Assembly (NCBI GenBank): GCA_024641085.1
Contig: JAHEDT010000004.1
Coordinates: 72,197 to 136,196 of the forward strand
Direction of reading: 5' to 3'
DNA from: Geobacteraceae bacterium
GTDB lineage: Bacteria; Desulfobacterota; Desulfuromonadia; Desulfuromonadales; BM103
Length of the DNA stretch: 64,000 bases
How positions within the stretch are numbered: the first letter of the stretch is position 1; each line of letters begins with the position of its first letter. The notes beneath the pieces are model-generated. The model was given only the letters and a program-made list of their open reading frames with translations. It was not told the origin of the DNA and ran no database searches. Shown piece by piece: positions 9,683-19,956 of the stretch. The translations under genes were made by a program, and so were the position numbers.

Positions 9683-10185
9683 GGCTTCTTCTCCGTCTGT
9701 GGGGTAAAAATGGCATTGACCCTGCCACCTGCACCGCCGGTGACCACACTGCGCTTGTCATTCAGGTAGAGCGTGATCTCCTCCCCCTGGACGAAATCGC
9801 CTCCATCGGTGACTTTAGGGGAACCGGTCAGCACAATGCGATCTTCGGGGCGATAAAGAACAGCTTTTGCTCCGGTCGCAACCCGGGTTCCCTGTTCGAT
9901 CCGCACGGAACCCTCTGCGATCAGCTGCTGGATGTCCCTTTGTGCACCGGTATACTTCACCGTCAGGCGATCGCCGCGCACGGTCACATCATCCTGGACG
10001 GCAACGGCATTTCCTGAAAAAACCAGCTGTTGTGCCTGATCATCAGCTTCGAGACGATCGGCAGAGACCTTGACCGGTCCGCGAGACTGTTTCTGCGCTT
10101 CGGGAGCGGCATAAACTGACAGCGGCACGAGCAGCAGGCAAACCATGATCAAGCGGGCAGCAATTCTCGGCATAGGAGTCGTCAT
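9679..10185 (-). CDS. lptA: LPS transport periplasmic protein LptA
   Basis: Periplasmic bridge protein carrying LPS between the inner and outer membrane. The 168 residues start with a signal peptide ([18 protein letters not shown], cleavage after YAA-like end), followed by the OstA-like beta-jellyroll with [20 protein letters not shown], typical of LptA. The start overlaps the lptC stop by 4 bases and the stop overlaps the lptB start by 4. An internal ATG at 10173 is a possible alternative start. Confidence 0.92.
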
Positions 10186-10754
10186 TCCCTCTTCGCTGGT
10201 TCAAAAGTCCCTTCGACATCGGCATTCAGATGCAGAAGCCCTTTCGGTACGTTGAACTCCAGACCGGTCCCTTCAAGCTGCACACCATCTCCGACCAGCT
10301 GCACACGCGCGTCAGTCGTCGCCGTCTGTGAAGCCTGGTCGTAGTCGAGATGTGCGGTATAAAGTGTGTACCCTTCAGGATTCTTCAGTACGACCTGGCC
10401 AATCAATCTGACTGTCTTATAATCCTCGCTGACCTCGCCCCGGTCGGCCTCCAGGGAGCCTGAAGGCTCTCCCTGAGCATCGAAAAAGCTCATCCGTGGC
10501 CGGTTGACTCCGAGAAGCCCGGTGTCGGCTTGGCGCGCGACCTGTTGAGCAACCAGGCGCCAGCGGGCCTGCCCTTTCTCGAGGTGCGTATAGTCGATGT
10601 CCTGCATGGAGACATCGACTCCCTTGGGCAGGGTCTTCACCAGCGTCTCCAATTGGCTGGCCGGCCGATAACGCAGGGCGATGACTGCCAGCAGGATCAA
10701 TGCCAGAGCCAAGGCCATAACCAGGAGCAGATTGCGCGGCTTGAAGTAGCTCAT
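10182..10754 (-). CDS. lptC: LPS export system protein LptC
   Basis: Inner-membrane anchored partner of LptB2FG that hands LPS to LptA. A single N-terminal membrane helix (LLLVMALALALILLAVIALR, residues 9-28) is followed by an LptC/OstA-like periplasmic domain (SFFDAQGEPSGSLEADRGEV and following). 190 residues fit the family. Assignment relies on the domain pattern plus position before lptA and lptB, since LptC sequences are poorly conserved. Confidence 0.88.
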   Translation of the reverse strand: MSYFKPRNLLLVMALALALILLAVIALRYRPASQLETLVKTLPKGVDVSMQDIDYTHLEKGQARWRLVAQQVARQADTGLLGVNRPRMSFFDAQGEPSGSLEADRGEVSEDYKTVRLIGQVVLKNPEGYTLYTAHLDYDQASQTATTDARVQLVGDGVQLEGTGLEFNVPKGLLHLNADVEGTFEPAKRE

Positions 10755-10834
10755 CGACGTGGGTCAGTATAGCACTCCGGAATAATTTCTGTAAAGCGCA
10801 ATCAGGGAAGTTGGCATGGGATTTGTATGGAGGG

Positions 10835-11353
10835 CTAGACTTCGAAATAACGACGGGTCACTGCCGGCCAACGCCCGGATTCCTTGAGGAGGTGATCACA
10901 AATCTCCCGCACGGCACCTCGCCCACCGGCACGCCGGGTCACCATGTGGGCGGCAGCTTTCACCTCGTCCACAGCGTCGGCCACGGTTGCCGCAAAACCC
11001 ACCTGCCGCATGACCGGCAGGTCGATGATGTCATCGCCCGCATAAGCGACTTCCCCAGGCTCCAGAGCAAGTTTCTGCAGGATCTCCCAGAAGGGCTGCT
11101 GCTTGTCCTTGGCCCCCTGATAGACAATTTCAATGCCCAGCTCGGAGGCCCGGCGGTCAACTATGGTCGACTTCCGGCCGGTAATGATGCCGACCTTGAT
11201 TCCGGCACGCTGGACCAGCTTGAGGCCATGGCCGTCCTTCACGTCGAAAGCCTTGGTCTCACCGCCTCCGCTGTCATAGATGATGCGTCCATCGGTCATG
11301 ACACCATCGACATCGAGCAGCAGCAGTTTAATCCGGGAGAGATCACCAGGCAT
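10835..11353 (-). CDS. kdsC: 3-deoxy-D-manno-octulosonate 8-phosphate phosphatase
   Basis: HAD-family phosphatase releasing Kdo from Kdo-8-P in LPS inner-core synthesis. The HAD motif I is LLLLDVDGVMTDG near the N-terminus, with GIITGRKST (motif II) and VAYAGDDIIDLPVM (motif IV). Length of 172 residues matches KdsC. The start ATG 11353 shares one base with the kdsD stop (TGATG), so a longer upstream reading is not needed. Part of the kdsA-kdsD-kdsC row. Confidence 0.95.
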   Translation of the reverse strand: MPGDLSRIKLLLLDVDGVMTDGRIIYDSGGGETKAFDVKDGHGLKLVQRAGIKVGIITGRKSTIVDRRASELGIEIVYQGAKDKQQPFWEILQKLALEPGEVAYAGDDIIDLPVMRQVGFAATVADAVDEVKAAAHMVTRRAGGRGAVREICDHLLKESGRWPAVTRRYFEV

Positions 11354-12333
11354 CAGATCACTCCGGCCTTGAGCAGATCGTGCAGGTGAATAATCCCGAT
11401 CGGCTCCTGGGCCTCTTCCGAGTCGAACACGAACAGGGATGTGATCTGGTGCTCCTCCATGCGCTGCAGCGCCTTGGCGGCCAGATTGGTACTCAGAATG
11501 CGTTTCGGCGTGCCGCTCATGAGCTCGCAAATCGGCTGGTTGAGGACCTCGATCCCCTGCTCGATCTTACGACGCAAATCACCGTCGGTGAAGACACCGG
11601 CCAGGTGCCCTCGATCGTCGAGAATTCCGGTAATCCCCAATTTTTTGCTGGAGATCACATACAGGGCATCTTTCAACAGGGTGTTCACATTGACGGTCGG
11701 CACAGCATTTCCAACATGCATCAGATCTTCGACCCGCAACAACAGCCGCTTCCCCAAAGCGCCTCCGGGGTGATACAGGGCGAAGTCCTCTTCCCGGAAC
11801 CCCCTCTGAAGCAACAGGGCAACGGCCAGAGCATCCCCCATGGCCAGAGTGGCTGTGGTACTCGCCGTTGGCGCCAGTTGCAACGGGCAGGCCTCCTCCT
11901 TGATCGAAATATCGAGAAAAACATCGCCGGCCCGACCCAGAGTCGTGAGCGGGCTTCCGGTCATGGCAATCAGCGGCAGGCCCATCCGTTTGATGACCGG
12001 TAAGATCCGCGTGATCTCCTCGGTTTCGCCAGAGTTGGATACCGCGATGACGACATCGCCTTTCATCAAGATGCCCAGGTCGCCGTGAACGCCTTCCGCG
12101 GGGTGCAGGAAGATTGCCGGCGTTCCTGTCGAAGCCATGGTCGCCGCCACTTTCTGGCAGATCAGTCCCGACTTGCCCATGCCGGTCACGATGACGCGCC
12201 CGGTGCAGGCGAGGATCATCTCGACAGCCCTCGCGAAACGGTCATCCAGCCTCAGGGCCAGAGCCGCAACCGCGTCGGCCTCGATCTGCAGTACTTTACG
12301 AGCGGAATCTAGAATTTCTGAATGTTTTTCCAT
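11353..12333 (-). CDS. kdsD: Arabinose-5-phosphate isomerase
   Basis: Converts ribulose 5-phosphate to arabinose 5-phosphate, the first step to Kdo. The 326 residues hold an N-terminal SIS domain (VTGMGKSGLICQKVAATMAS, residues about 50-69, and VIAVSNSGETEEI) and two C-terminal CBS domains (from about 205 to the end), the standard KdsD/GutQ layout. It starts 2 bases from the kdsA stop and overlaps kdsC by 1 base. Confidence 0.96.
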   Translation of the reverse strand: MEKHSEILDSARKVLQIEADAVAALALRLDDRFARAVEMILACTGRVIVTGMGKSGLICQKVAATMASTGTPAIFLHPAEGVHGDLGILMKGDVVIAVSNSGETEEITRILPVIKRMGLPLIAMTGSPLTTLGRAGDVFLDISIKEEACPLQLAPTASTTATLAMGDALAVALLLQRGFREEDFALYHPGGALGKRLLLRVEDLMHVGNAVPTVNVNTLLKDALYVISSKKLGITGILDDRGHLAGVFTDGDLRRKIEQGIEVLNQPICELMSGTPKRILSTNLAAKALQRMEEHQITSLFVFDSEEAQEPIGIIHLHDLLKAGVI

Positions 12334-12335
12334 CT

Positions 12336-13154
12336 TTATCTGACGATCCTGTCCAGCGCCAGCATCTGCTGCAGCAGCCCTTCGACAGTATCAAGCTGCA
12401 AACTGTTCGGCCCGTCGCAGAGGGCCTGTGCTGGATTCTCATGGACTTCCCAGAACAGGGCATCGATGCCGGTGGCAACCGCTGCCCGTGAGAGTGGCGC
12501 GACGAATTCACGTTGACCGGAAGAGGTCGAACCGGCTCCGCCGGGCAACTGCACGGAATGGGTGGCATCGAAAACAATCGGGTAGCCGGTCCGGCGCATG
12601 ATGACCAGCGAACGCATGTCAGTCACCAGGTTGTTGTACCCGAAGCTGGCGCCACGCTCCGTCAGCAGTATCCGGTCATTGCCCGTTGAAAGGACCTTGC
12701 CGGTGGCGTTCTCCATATCCCAGGGAGCCTGGAACTGGCCCTTCTTGATATTGACGATGCGGCCGGTCTCACCGACTGCGACCAGCAGGTCGGTCTGGCG
12801 CGAGAGGAAGGCCGGGATCTGCACAACATCGAGGACTTCTGCTGCAGGCTTGACCTGAGAGATGTCATGCACATCGGACAGGACCGGCAGCCCCGTTTCC
12901 TCTTTGACCACGCGCAGGATCGCCAAGCCCCTGTCGAGCCCGGGGCCACGATAGGATTGCACGGAAGTCCGGTTGGCCTTGTCATAAGAGGCCTTGAAAA
13001 CCAGGCCGACCCCGACCCGCTCGGCAATGGCCTGCAATGCCCTGGCGATGCTCAGGGTATGGGCTTCGTTTTCGATGACACAGGGCCCGGCAATCAACAC
13101 CAGAGGGTTGCCGCCGCCGATCTTGACCGGTCCGGCAGAGAGGGTCTTGCTCAT
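12336..13154 (-). CDS. kdsA: 2-dehydro-3-deoxyphosphooctonate aldolase (Kdo-8-P synthase)
   Basis: Condenses PEP with arabinose 5-phosphate to Kdo-8-P. Of normal length (272 residues), with the family stretches [51 protein letters not shown] and [12 protein letters not shown]. It overlaps the end of pyrG by 4 bases. Supplies the substrate for KdsC. Confidence 0.97.
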   Translation of the reverse strand: MSKTLSAGPVKIGGGNPLVLIAGPCVIENEAHTLSIARALQAIAERVGVGLVFKASYDKANRTSVQSYRGPGLDRGLAILRVVKEETGLPVLSDVHDISQVKPAAEVLDVVQIPAFLSRQTDLLVAVGETGRIVNIKKGQFQAPWDMENATGKVLSTGNDRILLTERGASFGYNNLVTDMRSLVIMRRTGYPIVFDATHSVQLPGGAGSTSSGQREFVAPLSRAAVATGIDALFWEVHENPAQALCDGPNSLQLDTVEGLLQQMLALDRIVR

Positions 13155-14764
13155 TGGCCATCCTGCTCCTGATGGGCTTTGAAACAGGCGCCGACAAAGG
13201 ACTCGAATAGCGGATGGGGCTCCATCGGCCGTGATTTGAATTCCGGGTGAAACTGACAGCCCAGGAACCAGGGGTGATCGGTGATCTCAACGATCTCGAC
13301 CAGGTCCTCATCCGGGTAGACACCGGACAGCACCAGTCCGCACTTTTCCAGGGACTTGCGGTAAGCGTTGTTGAATTCATAACGGTGACGGTGACGTTCG
13401 CCGATGTCCTTCTGTCCATAGATCCGGCGGGCCAGGGTCTTATCCTGCAAAGTGCACGGATAGGCCCCGAGCCGCATGGTCCCCCCCTTGCCCTTGACCG
13501 TCTTCTGTTTTTCCATAATATGAATCACGGGGTTCTTGGCGTCTTCCTTGAATTCGCTCGAATAGGCCTCATCGATATTACAGACCGTGCGGGCAAATTC
13601 AACAACCGCCATCTGCATACCGAGGCAGATGCCGAAGAAAGGTATTTTGTTCTCACGGGCATAGCGGATTGCCGCAATTTTCCCTTCGCTGCCCCGTTCA
13701 CCGAAGCCACCCGGCACCAGGATCCCGTCGACATCGTTGAAAGTGCTGCCGATCCCATGGCGTTCAAGCGCTTCCGAGTCGACATATTTCAACTGCACGC
13801 GGCAGTCGTTGGCGATACCGCCGTGGGTCAGCGCCTCGGCGAGCGACTTGTAGCTCTCGGTGAGCTCCACGTACTTGCCGACGATCGCGATCGTGGTGGC
13901 TCCGGAGGGCTCCTTGACCCGTTTGACGATCCGTTCCCAGGCATTCAGATCGGGCTTCTTGGTCCAGATGTTCAAGGCTTCGACAATCCTTTCGTCGAGG
14001 CCTTCGTCGTGAAAAGCGATTGGAACTTCGTAAATCGTTTCAACGTCCCGGGCGGTGATGACCGACTCTTCGCGGACATTGCAGAACAGGGCGATCTTCG
14101 CCTTCATATCGCGTGGCAGCTCGCGATCGCAACGACAGAGCAGGATATCCGGCTGGATGCCTATCTCGCGGAGTTCCTTGACACTGTGCTGGGTCGGCTT
14201 GGTTTTCAGTTCGCCGGCCGTCGGGATGTACGGCACCAGGGTCAAGTGAACATAGAGCACATTTTCCGGGCCGAGGTCGTTGCGAAACTGGCGAATCGCT
14301 TCGAGGAACGGCAGCGATTCGATATCGCCGACCGTGCCGCCGACTTCGATGATCGCCAGGTCGACGGCCTTGGCGTTCTCGAGGATCTTCCCCTTGATCT
14401 CATTGGTAATATGGGGGATGACCTGGACTGTACCGCCCAGATAGTCGCCGCGCCGTTCCTTGCGGATCACCGAATCGTAAACCTGCCCGGTGGTAAAGTT
14501 CGACTTCTTGCTCAGGTTGGCCGTGGTGTAGCGTTCGTAGTGACCGAGATCGAGATCGGTTTCGGCACCGTCGTCGGTGACAAAGACTTCGCCGTGCTGG
14601 AACGGACTCATGGTGCCCGGGTCGACGTTGATGTAAGGGTCCAGTTTCTGCATGGAGACCCTCAGCCCGCGGGCCTCCATGAGCGCTCCGATCGAAGCGG
14701 CCGCCAACCCCTTGCCGAGCGACGAAACCACGCCGCCGGTGATAAATATGAACTTGGTCTTCAT
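13151..14764 (-). CDS. pyrG: CTP synthase
   Basis: Amidates UTP to CTP with glutamine; CTP is also needed by KdsB to activate Kdo, which fits the neighbourhood. The 537 residues have the N-terminal synthetase domain ([17 protein letters not shown]) and a C-terminal glutamine amidotransferase domain with the nucleophile in [17 protein letters not shown] and the His-Glu pair in [10 protein letters not shown]. Conserved throughout. Coupled to kdsA by a 4-base overlap; 97 bases separate it from kdsB. Confidence 0.98.
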   Translation of the reverse strand: MKTKFIFITGGVVSSLGKGLAAASIGALMEARGLRVSMQKLDPYINVDPGTMSPFQHGEVFVTDDGAETDLDLGHYERYTTANLSKKSNFTTGQVYDSVIRKERRGDYLGGTVQVIPHITNEIKGKILENAKAVDLAIIEVGGTVGDIESLPFLEAIRQFRNDLGPENVLYVHLTLVPYIPTAGELKTKPTQHSVKELREIGIQPDILLCRCDRELPRDMKAKIALFCNVREESVITARDVETIYEVPIAFHDEGLDERIVEALNIWTKKPDLNAWERIVKRVKEPSGATTIAIVGKYVELTESYKSLAEALTHGGIANDCRVQLKYVDSEALERHGIGSTFNDVDGILVPGGFGERGSEGKIAAIRYARENKIPFFGICLGMQMAVVEFARTVCNIDEAYSSEFKEDAKNPVIHIMEKQKTVKGKGGTMRLGAYPCTLQDKTLARRIYGQKDIGERHRHRYEFNNAYRKSLEKCGLVLSGVYPDEDLVEIVEITDHPWFLGCQFHPEFKSRPMEPHPLFESFVGACFKAHQEQDGQ

Positions 14765-14861
14765 AAATTCTCCTGACCGGTGAACAATTAAAAAGCAGTC
14801 AATAATTCAAGCCACGGATTTTACACTTATGACGCATAAATGAAAACCCCATATACTCACC

Positions 14862-15611
14862 TCAGGAGGCGGATAGGGCCTTTTTCACCCGTTCGAGGTC
14901 CTCAGGCGTGTCAACGCCCTGCCCCGGCAGCGCGGTTTCCGCCACCCTGATGCGGAAGCCGTGCTCAAGCGCCCGCAGCTGTTCGAGACATTCCTGGGTT
15001 TCCAGGGGCATCGCCTGCATATGCGGGTAGCCGAGCAGGAATTCCCGCCGGTAGACGTACAGGCCGATGTGCCTGGCGGTCGCCAGTTCGGCCCAGCGCT
15101 GTTCGAGGTCACTACTGAAATCCCGCGGATAGGGGATCGGCGACCTGGAGAAGTAAAGCGCGAAGCCCTGCTGATCGGTGACCACTTTGACAACATTCGG
15201 GTCGCGATATTCCGCCAGAGAGGTCAATGGAGTCTTGAGCGTCCCCATGGGGATCGAACCGTCTGCCAGCAGAGGGGCCACGGCTGCCTGGATCATGGCC
15301 GGGTCGATCATCGGTTCATCGCCCTGGACGTTCACCACCAGGTCATCATCCAGGCCGGCAGCTACCTCGGCCAGGCGGTCGGTGCCGGTGGCATGGTCTG
15401 AACGGGTCATCGCCACCTCGCCGCCAAACGCGGTCACAACCTCGGCGATGCGCGCATCGTCGGTAGCGACAATCACCCGGTCAACCGACTCGCAGAGCGA
15501 CGAACGTTCGTAAACCCACTGGATCATCGGCTTTCCGCACAGGTCGGCAAGCGGCTTCCCCGGGAATCGGGTCGAGGCATAACGTGCCGGGATAACAACG
15601 GTAACACCCAT
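14862..15611 (-). CDS. kdsB: 3-deoxy-manno-octulosonate cytidylyltransferase
   Basis: Activates Kdo with CTP to CMP-Kdo for lipid A core assembly. The N-terminal VVIPARYASTRFPGKPL is the KdsB signature, with NVQGDEPMIDP in the middle and KTPLTSLAEYRDPNVVKVV following. ATG 15611 (249 residues) is selected: GGAGG lies 9 bases upstream, while the alternative 15620 is a TTG. Completes, with kdsA, kdsC and kdsD, a full Kdo pathway in this window. Confidence 0.96.
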   Translation of the reverse strand: MGVTVVIPARYASTRFPGKPLADLCGKPMIQWVYERSSLCESVDRVIVATDDARIAEVVTAFGGEVAMTRSDHATGTDRLAEVAAGLDDDLVVNVQGDEPMIDPAMIQAAVAPLLADGSIPMGTLKTPLTSLAEYRDPNVVKVVTDQQGFALYFSRSPIPYPRDFSSDLEQRWAELATARHIGLYVYRREFLLGYPHMQAMPLETQECLEQLRALEHGFRIRVAETALPGQGVDTPEDLERVKKALSAS

Positions 15612-15664
15612 GATGGTCAACCTCCGAAGTCAGTCTTAAGATAAGCGGCAGGGCCTCGGGCCGG

Positions 15665-15829
15665 CAACCCAAACGAAGGCAAAAAGCTTAAACCATTCAC
15701 TCACGCAGAGACCAGGAGATACAGAGAGAAATGCCAAGCCCATGATATTTATAAGATTTATGAACTTTCCCGCTGAGACCTTAGCGCCTCTGCGTTAAAG
15801 CTTTATTCAGGTTATAGAAGCATGAATAA
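15665..15829 (+). repeat. Dispersed palindromic repeat, copy A
   Basis: One of four related intergenic copies (others at 25909, 33531 and 41534). A head beginning AACCCAAAC leads into an arm rich in ACGCAGAG, then ATGCCAAG, an AT-rich middle, and a right arm CCTCTGCGTTAAAGC that mirrors the left one. It fills the gap between kdsB and the nitronate monooxygenase-like gene. No open reading frame is evident. Confidence 0.75.
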
Positions 15830-15846
15830 TCCAGGGTCAGAACCCT

Positions 15847-16902
<1,056 letters not shown>

Positions 16903-16951
16903 TCAACAAAAACCACTCTATTCGAACACGATTTCTTCGGGCAAATCAGTA

Positions 16952-16966
16952 TTGACCAATGGTCAA
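16952..16966. promoter_or_regulatory. Perfect 15-bp palindrome, candidate operator
   Basis: TTGACC-AAT-GGTCAA is a perfect inverted repeat 128 bases upstream of the nitronate monooxygenase-like gene. Size and symmetry suit a dimeric TetR or GntR-type repressor. No regulator gene is adjacent, so the binding protein is unknown. Confidence 0.45.
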
Positions 16967-17052
16967 TTTATTTCAACGCTTTCATTTTTGGGAAAATTGG
17001 ACATTTTGGCTGTTTAATGGGCTATCCGTGTGCTTTTACGGCGAGAAATGCG

Positions 17053-17087
17053 AAATCCCCGGGGGCTTGCGAGCCCACCGGGGATTT
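17053..17087 (-). terminator. Terminator hairpin after tRNA-Leu
   Basis: AAATCCCCGG at 17053-17062 pairs with CCGGGGATTT at 17078-17087, with a further GGGCT/AGCCC pairing inside. It lies just after the tRNA 3' end on the minus strand and probably ends or processes that transcript. Confidence 0.7.
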
Positions 17088-17092
17088 GATTA

Positions 17093-17180
17093 TGGTACCC
17101 GGGACGAGAATCGAACTCGTACAGGATTGCTCCCGAGGGATTTTAAGTCCCTTGCGTCTACCAGTTCCGCCACCCGGGCA
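17093..17180 (-). tRNA. tRNA-Leu (anticodon UAA)
   Basis: On the minus strand the sequence folds as a class II tRNA of 88 bases including an encoded CCA. The acceptor stem GCCCGGG pairs with CCCGGGT-like 3' end, the anticodon arm AGGGA-CTTAAAA-TCCCT gives anticodon TAA, a long variable arm follows (CGGGAGCAATCCTG), and the T arm has GTTCGATTC. All features fit leucine UAA. Confidence 0.96.
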
Positions 17181-17246
17181 AAGTGTTCAAATCTCGGCTA
17201 TTATTAATGCAACTGTGAACGTAGTGTCAACCGGAGGTTGCCTGAC

Positions 17247-17720
17247 ATGCAAGATTCCCTGACCTGCCCGAACTGCGGAGAGATCGTAGTTCGCTACCGC
17301 AACCCCTTCCCCACCGTGGACATCATCATCAGAATCGGTGCCGGCATCGTCCTGATCGAGCGCCGCAACCCGCCATACGGCTGGGCGCTGCCCGGCGGCT
17401 TCGTCGACTATGGCGAATCACTCGAAGAGGCGGCCCTTCGCGAAGCACGTGAAGAAACCGGGCTCGATATCGTCAACCTGGAGCAATTTCGGGCCTATTC
17501 AGACCCGGGACGTGATTTTCGGCAGCATAATATCTCCGTGGTGTTCACCGCGGAAGCCCATGGCGTCCCGCATGCCGGCGACGATGCCGAACGGGTCCGG
17601 ATCTTCCCCCTGGACCAGTTGCCGAATCCGCTCTGTTTCGACCATACCTTAATTCTCAGTGATTACGGCGCCGGGAAAAAATGCAGGGCGGGCACTTCAT
17701 TCAGCAGGCCGTGCTTGTGA
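17247..17720 (+). CDS. Nudix hydrolase
   Basis: Cytosolic Nudix-fold pyrophosphatase, 157 residues. A short N-terminal CPNCGE element precedes the domain; the Nudix box [23 protein letters not shown] is complete, with the REEXG-type glutamates. ATG 17247 is supported by GGAGG 9 bases upstream; a TTG at 17238 is less likely. Substrate unknown (ADP-ribose-type enzymes look similar). Its 3' end overlaps the convergent mqnA by 58 bases, so the last ~19 residues are encoded opposite mqnA. Confidence 0.88.
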   Translation: MQDSLTCPNCGEIVVRYRNPFPTVDIIIRIGAGIVLIERRNPPYGWALPGGFVDYGESLEEAALREAREETGLDIVNLEQFRAYSDPGRDFRQHNISVVFTAEAHGVPHAGDDAERVRIFPLDQLPNPLCFDHTLILSDYGAGKKCRAGTSFSRPCL

Positions 17721-18490
17721 CAGAGGGTGAAGTAGAGCCGCAGGCCTTCCACATGCCCTTCACTCAAATCGTAAGACATACCGCGCCAGTAGGCCTCTAG
17801 CTGCTCGACAGTAAAACCCGTCCTGACCGATAGCTGGGAGGCCATTTCGTGCAGACAGCGGAAGGCGTGGCGACGCGATTCGTGAAGCTGCTCGGCCAAC
17901 CTGGAGATGTCCTGCGGAAACGCGGCAACGGCTGAGCGGCGCAGGATCCAGAGAGCGAAGACAAAGGGCAAGCCGGTAAAGTGATACCAGAGCTCCCCGA
18001 GGTCGGTGATCTTGAATCCGGCGGGGCAGTTCCTTGCTGCGGACAGGGCCCGATCGCCGATCAGCAGAGCACTCCGGCCTGCGCTGAGCAGCCCTTCAAC
18101 ACTCCCGTTTGGAACGTTGCAAGAGACATCCCCGATACCGCAAAATTCCCTGAGGAGAATCTTCAACAGGTTGATCGAGGTTGCCGATTCGCCGGTGATG
18201 GCGATCTCGCTGCCCGACAGCTCATGCAGCGGGCCAGGGGTAAACAGCAGAACGCTGTGCACCGGTCCGATGCTGCTGATGGAATGCCCCGGCAGCAGGT
18301 AGTAATCGGCAGCGTGGACGCCGTATTCGAATGATGAAGAGGGGCAGGCATCGATGTCCCCCCCCGCCAGCATGGAATTCAACTCCGATGGCACACCGGC
18401 GACAATCTCACCGGTGAAACCTTCTTCACGCAGGAAGTGGAAATATGGGGCCACGTTCAAATAGGCGATGCGCCCGATACGAAGAGTCAT
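17663..18490 (-). CDS. mqnA: Chorismate dehydratase (futalosine-route menaquinone synthesis)
   Basis: Predicted MqnA, which dehydrates chorismate to 3-enolpyruvyl-benzoate, the first step of the futalosine menaquinone route. The 275 residues show the family opening [17 protein letters not shown], the [20 protein letters not shown] and HSVLLFT segments, and [14 protein letters not shown] near residue 170, all typical of MqnA/MqnD periplasmic-binding-like folds. No other men or mqn gene is in the window. The 3' end overlaps the converging Nudix gene. Confidence 0.85.
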   Translation of the reverse strand: MTLRIGRIAYLNVAPYFHFLREEGFTGEIVAGVPSELNSMLAGGDIDACPSSSFEYGVHAADYYLLPGHSISSIGPVHSVLLFTPGPLHELSGSEIAITGESATSINLLKILLREFCGIGDVSCNVPNGSVEGLLSAGRSALLIGDRALSAARNCPAGFKITDLGELWYHFTGLPFVFALWILRRSAVAAFPQDISRLAEQLHESRRHAFRCLHEMASQLSVRTGFTVEQLEAYWRGMSYDLSEGHVEGLRLYFTLCHKHGLLNEVPALHFFPAP

Positions 18491-18526
18491 AATATCTTCA
18501 GGCTGCCGTCAATCCGGCAAAGAAAA

Positions 18527-18546
18527 TGCGGGGGTATGGCCCCGCA
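18527..18546 (-). terminator. Terminator hairpin after the small exported protein gene
   Basis: TGCGGGG at 18527-18533 pairs with CCCCGCA at 18540-18546. On the minus strand the hairpin follows the stop of the 18574-18984 gene by about 28 bases and runs into TTTTC, a rho-independent pattern. Confidence 0.65.
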
Positions 18547-18573
18547 CTCAGACAGCTCTCTGTGGATGAGATA

Positions 18574-18984
18574 TCAGGGGATCGCAATACTGGCCACATC
18601 CCGCGACGCGATCTGGAAAGCACCGAAACCCGTCGCCCCGTAAAATTGCGCGCGCGAACGAATGGAGAGGGACAAGGCTTCACCGGACTTGAGCTTGACC
18701 TCGGCCATGACTGCATCACCTTTGATGTCACCGAAGGTAATGCTCCCTACCTGCTGAAAAGGAATGGACAGCTTGCCTTTGCCATGCCAGGCTTCCAGAT
18801 AGGTCTTGCCATCCATTGAAAACTGGTTGAGGTCGGTCGTCGTACCAACGCGATCCTTGACCTGCGCCTGGATGTTGATCTCGGTTTCCGGAACAGACCC
18901 TCCCGGCTGACCGCCGAGACCGCCCATTCCCAGGCAAATCAGCGCGACACTTATTGTCACCAGGAGAATCAGGCCACGCTTCAT
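18574..18984 (-). CDS. Small exported protein of unknown function
   Basis: Not recognised as a named family. The 136 residues begin with a clear Sec signal peptide (MKRGLILLVTISVALICLG); the cysteine in LIC lacks a canonical lipobox, so a soluble periplasmic location is more likely than a lipoprotein. The mature part has alternating beta-strand character with QVKDRVGTTTDLNQFSMDGK and VGSITFGDIKGDAVMAEVKL. ATG 18984 has GGAGGT 5 bases upstream and is preferred over TTG 18996. It lies alone between mqnA and lipM and ends in a hairpin. Confidence 0.7.
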   Translation of the reverse strand: MKRGLILLVTISVALICLGMGGLGGQPGGSVPETEINIQAQVKDRVGTTTDLNQFSMDGKTYLEAWHGKGKLSIPFQQVGSITFGDIKGDAVMAEVKLKSGEALSLSIRSRAQFYGATGFGAFQIASRDVASIAIP

Positions 18985-19083
18985 ATGCACCTCCAAATTC
19001 GTGTGAAATTACTGAGCTATCTTATCATGCTCATCCCGTCTGTTCAATGAACAAACGGCTCCCGCCCGGCAGACGACCAGGAC

Positions 19084-19893
19084 CTAACGCTTGAGGGTCC
19101 AATCCGGGTGGCCGAATTTCTCAGCGCACAAACTCCGGGCTTGCCGCAGCTCCGCAGCGGTCGGCTCGGAATGCAGCCACTCGATCTGCAGATGCCTGGA
19201 AAATTCGTCGGCCAGCAGGGTTTCCAGTTCGTTGACGGCAAGCGGCTTTGGGCTCCACTGGTTCAGCCAGCCAACCGTCTTCAGGGAATCGGCCGTGGTT
19301 TTAACCATGTCAGCCTTCAATGCCCGACCCAGGAGGTCGAGGTCCATCTCGATGGGGATCGACCCATGCTGCAGGAAAGCCTGCCCATAGCGCTTCTGCG
19401 CACTGCCGGCAACCTTACGGCCATCGATGACCAGTTCATATTGTGACGGCGCGGAAAAGCATACGGCCTTCAGGGCGTTCTGCTGACCGCCACGCGGCTT
19501 GCCCGGCACCAGTTGGGCCGGGCAACCGAGTTTGACGAGAGTCTGCTGCAGGACTTCGGAGATGACCCGGTAACAGTCGAGAACCGACCCGCCGAACAGG
19601 CCGGCATGAAGAGGCGCAATCACCGCGTAAGTGACCTCGTGGTCGTGAAGGACCGCCCTGCCCCCGGTTGACCGGCGCACCACCTCGAGCCCCGCCCGGC
19701 GGCACACCTCCAGGTCCACGTCGGCAGTCACCGACTGGCCATAGCCAAGGCTGATCGTGGCCGGGCGCCAGCGGTAAAAACGCAGTACCGGCAGCGACTC
19801 GCCACTGGCGACGGCCTGCAAAAGGGCCTCATCAAGAGCCATGTTCATGGCCCCCGCCTGGAATCCCGAGTTGATCAACCGCCAGCTGTGCAT
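19084..19893 (-). CDS. lipM: LipM-type octanoyltransferase (biotin/lipoate protein ligase family)
   Basis: Predicted to move octanoyl groups from acyl carrier protein to lipoate-dependent proteins. The 269-residue protein has RRSTGGRAVLHDHEVTYAV and CFSAPSQYELVIDGRKVAGSAQ-like elements; the Cys in KAVCFSAPSQYE matches the position of the active cysteine of LipM rather than LplA or LipB. GSIPIEMDLDLLGRAL follows. ATG 19893 is taken as start; an upstream reading from TTG 19914 is weaker. It is transcribed after accC but separated by a terminator. LplA-type function is the main alternative. Confidence 0.8.
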   Translation of the reverse strand: MHSWRLINSGFQAGAMNMALDEALLQAVASGESLPVLRFYRWRPATISLGYGQSVTADVDLEVCRRAGLEVVRRSTGGRAVLHDHEVTYAVIAPLHAGLFGGSVLDCYRVISEVLQQTLVKLGCPAQLVPGKPRGGQQNALKAVCFSAPSQYELVIDGRKVAGSAQKRYGQAFLQHGSIPIEMDLDLLGRALKADMVKTTADSLKTVGWLNQWSPKPLAVNELETLLADEFSRHLQIEWLHSEPTAAELRQARSLCAEKFGHPDWTLKR

Positions 19894-19925
19894 GTTTGTT
19901 TCATTCCGAACCAAAGGCCATGAAG

Positions 19926-19955
19926 AAGAAAGGCCAGGAAAACCTGGCCTTTCTT
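19926..19955 (-). terminator. Rho-independent terminator after accC
   Basis: AAGAAAGGCCAGG at 19926-19938 pairs with CCTGGCCTTTCTT at 19943-19955 around an AAAA loop. On the minus strand it starts two bases after the accC stop and ends in a T-rich run, so accBC transcription likely ends here. Confidence 0.85.
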
Positions 19956-19956
19956 G

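Noticed and set aside
13247..14776. Long plus-strand reading frame (509 codons) opposite pyrG
   Set aside because: It is the mirror of a fully conserved CTP synthase gene, has no recognisable domain and arises from the high-GC codon pattern.
17093..17180. tRNA-Leu as an integration site for a mobile element
   Set aside because: No integrase gene or direct repeat of the tRNA 3' end was seen, and the neighbours on both sides are ordinary core genes.
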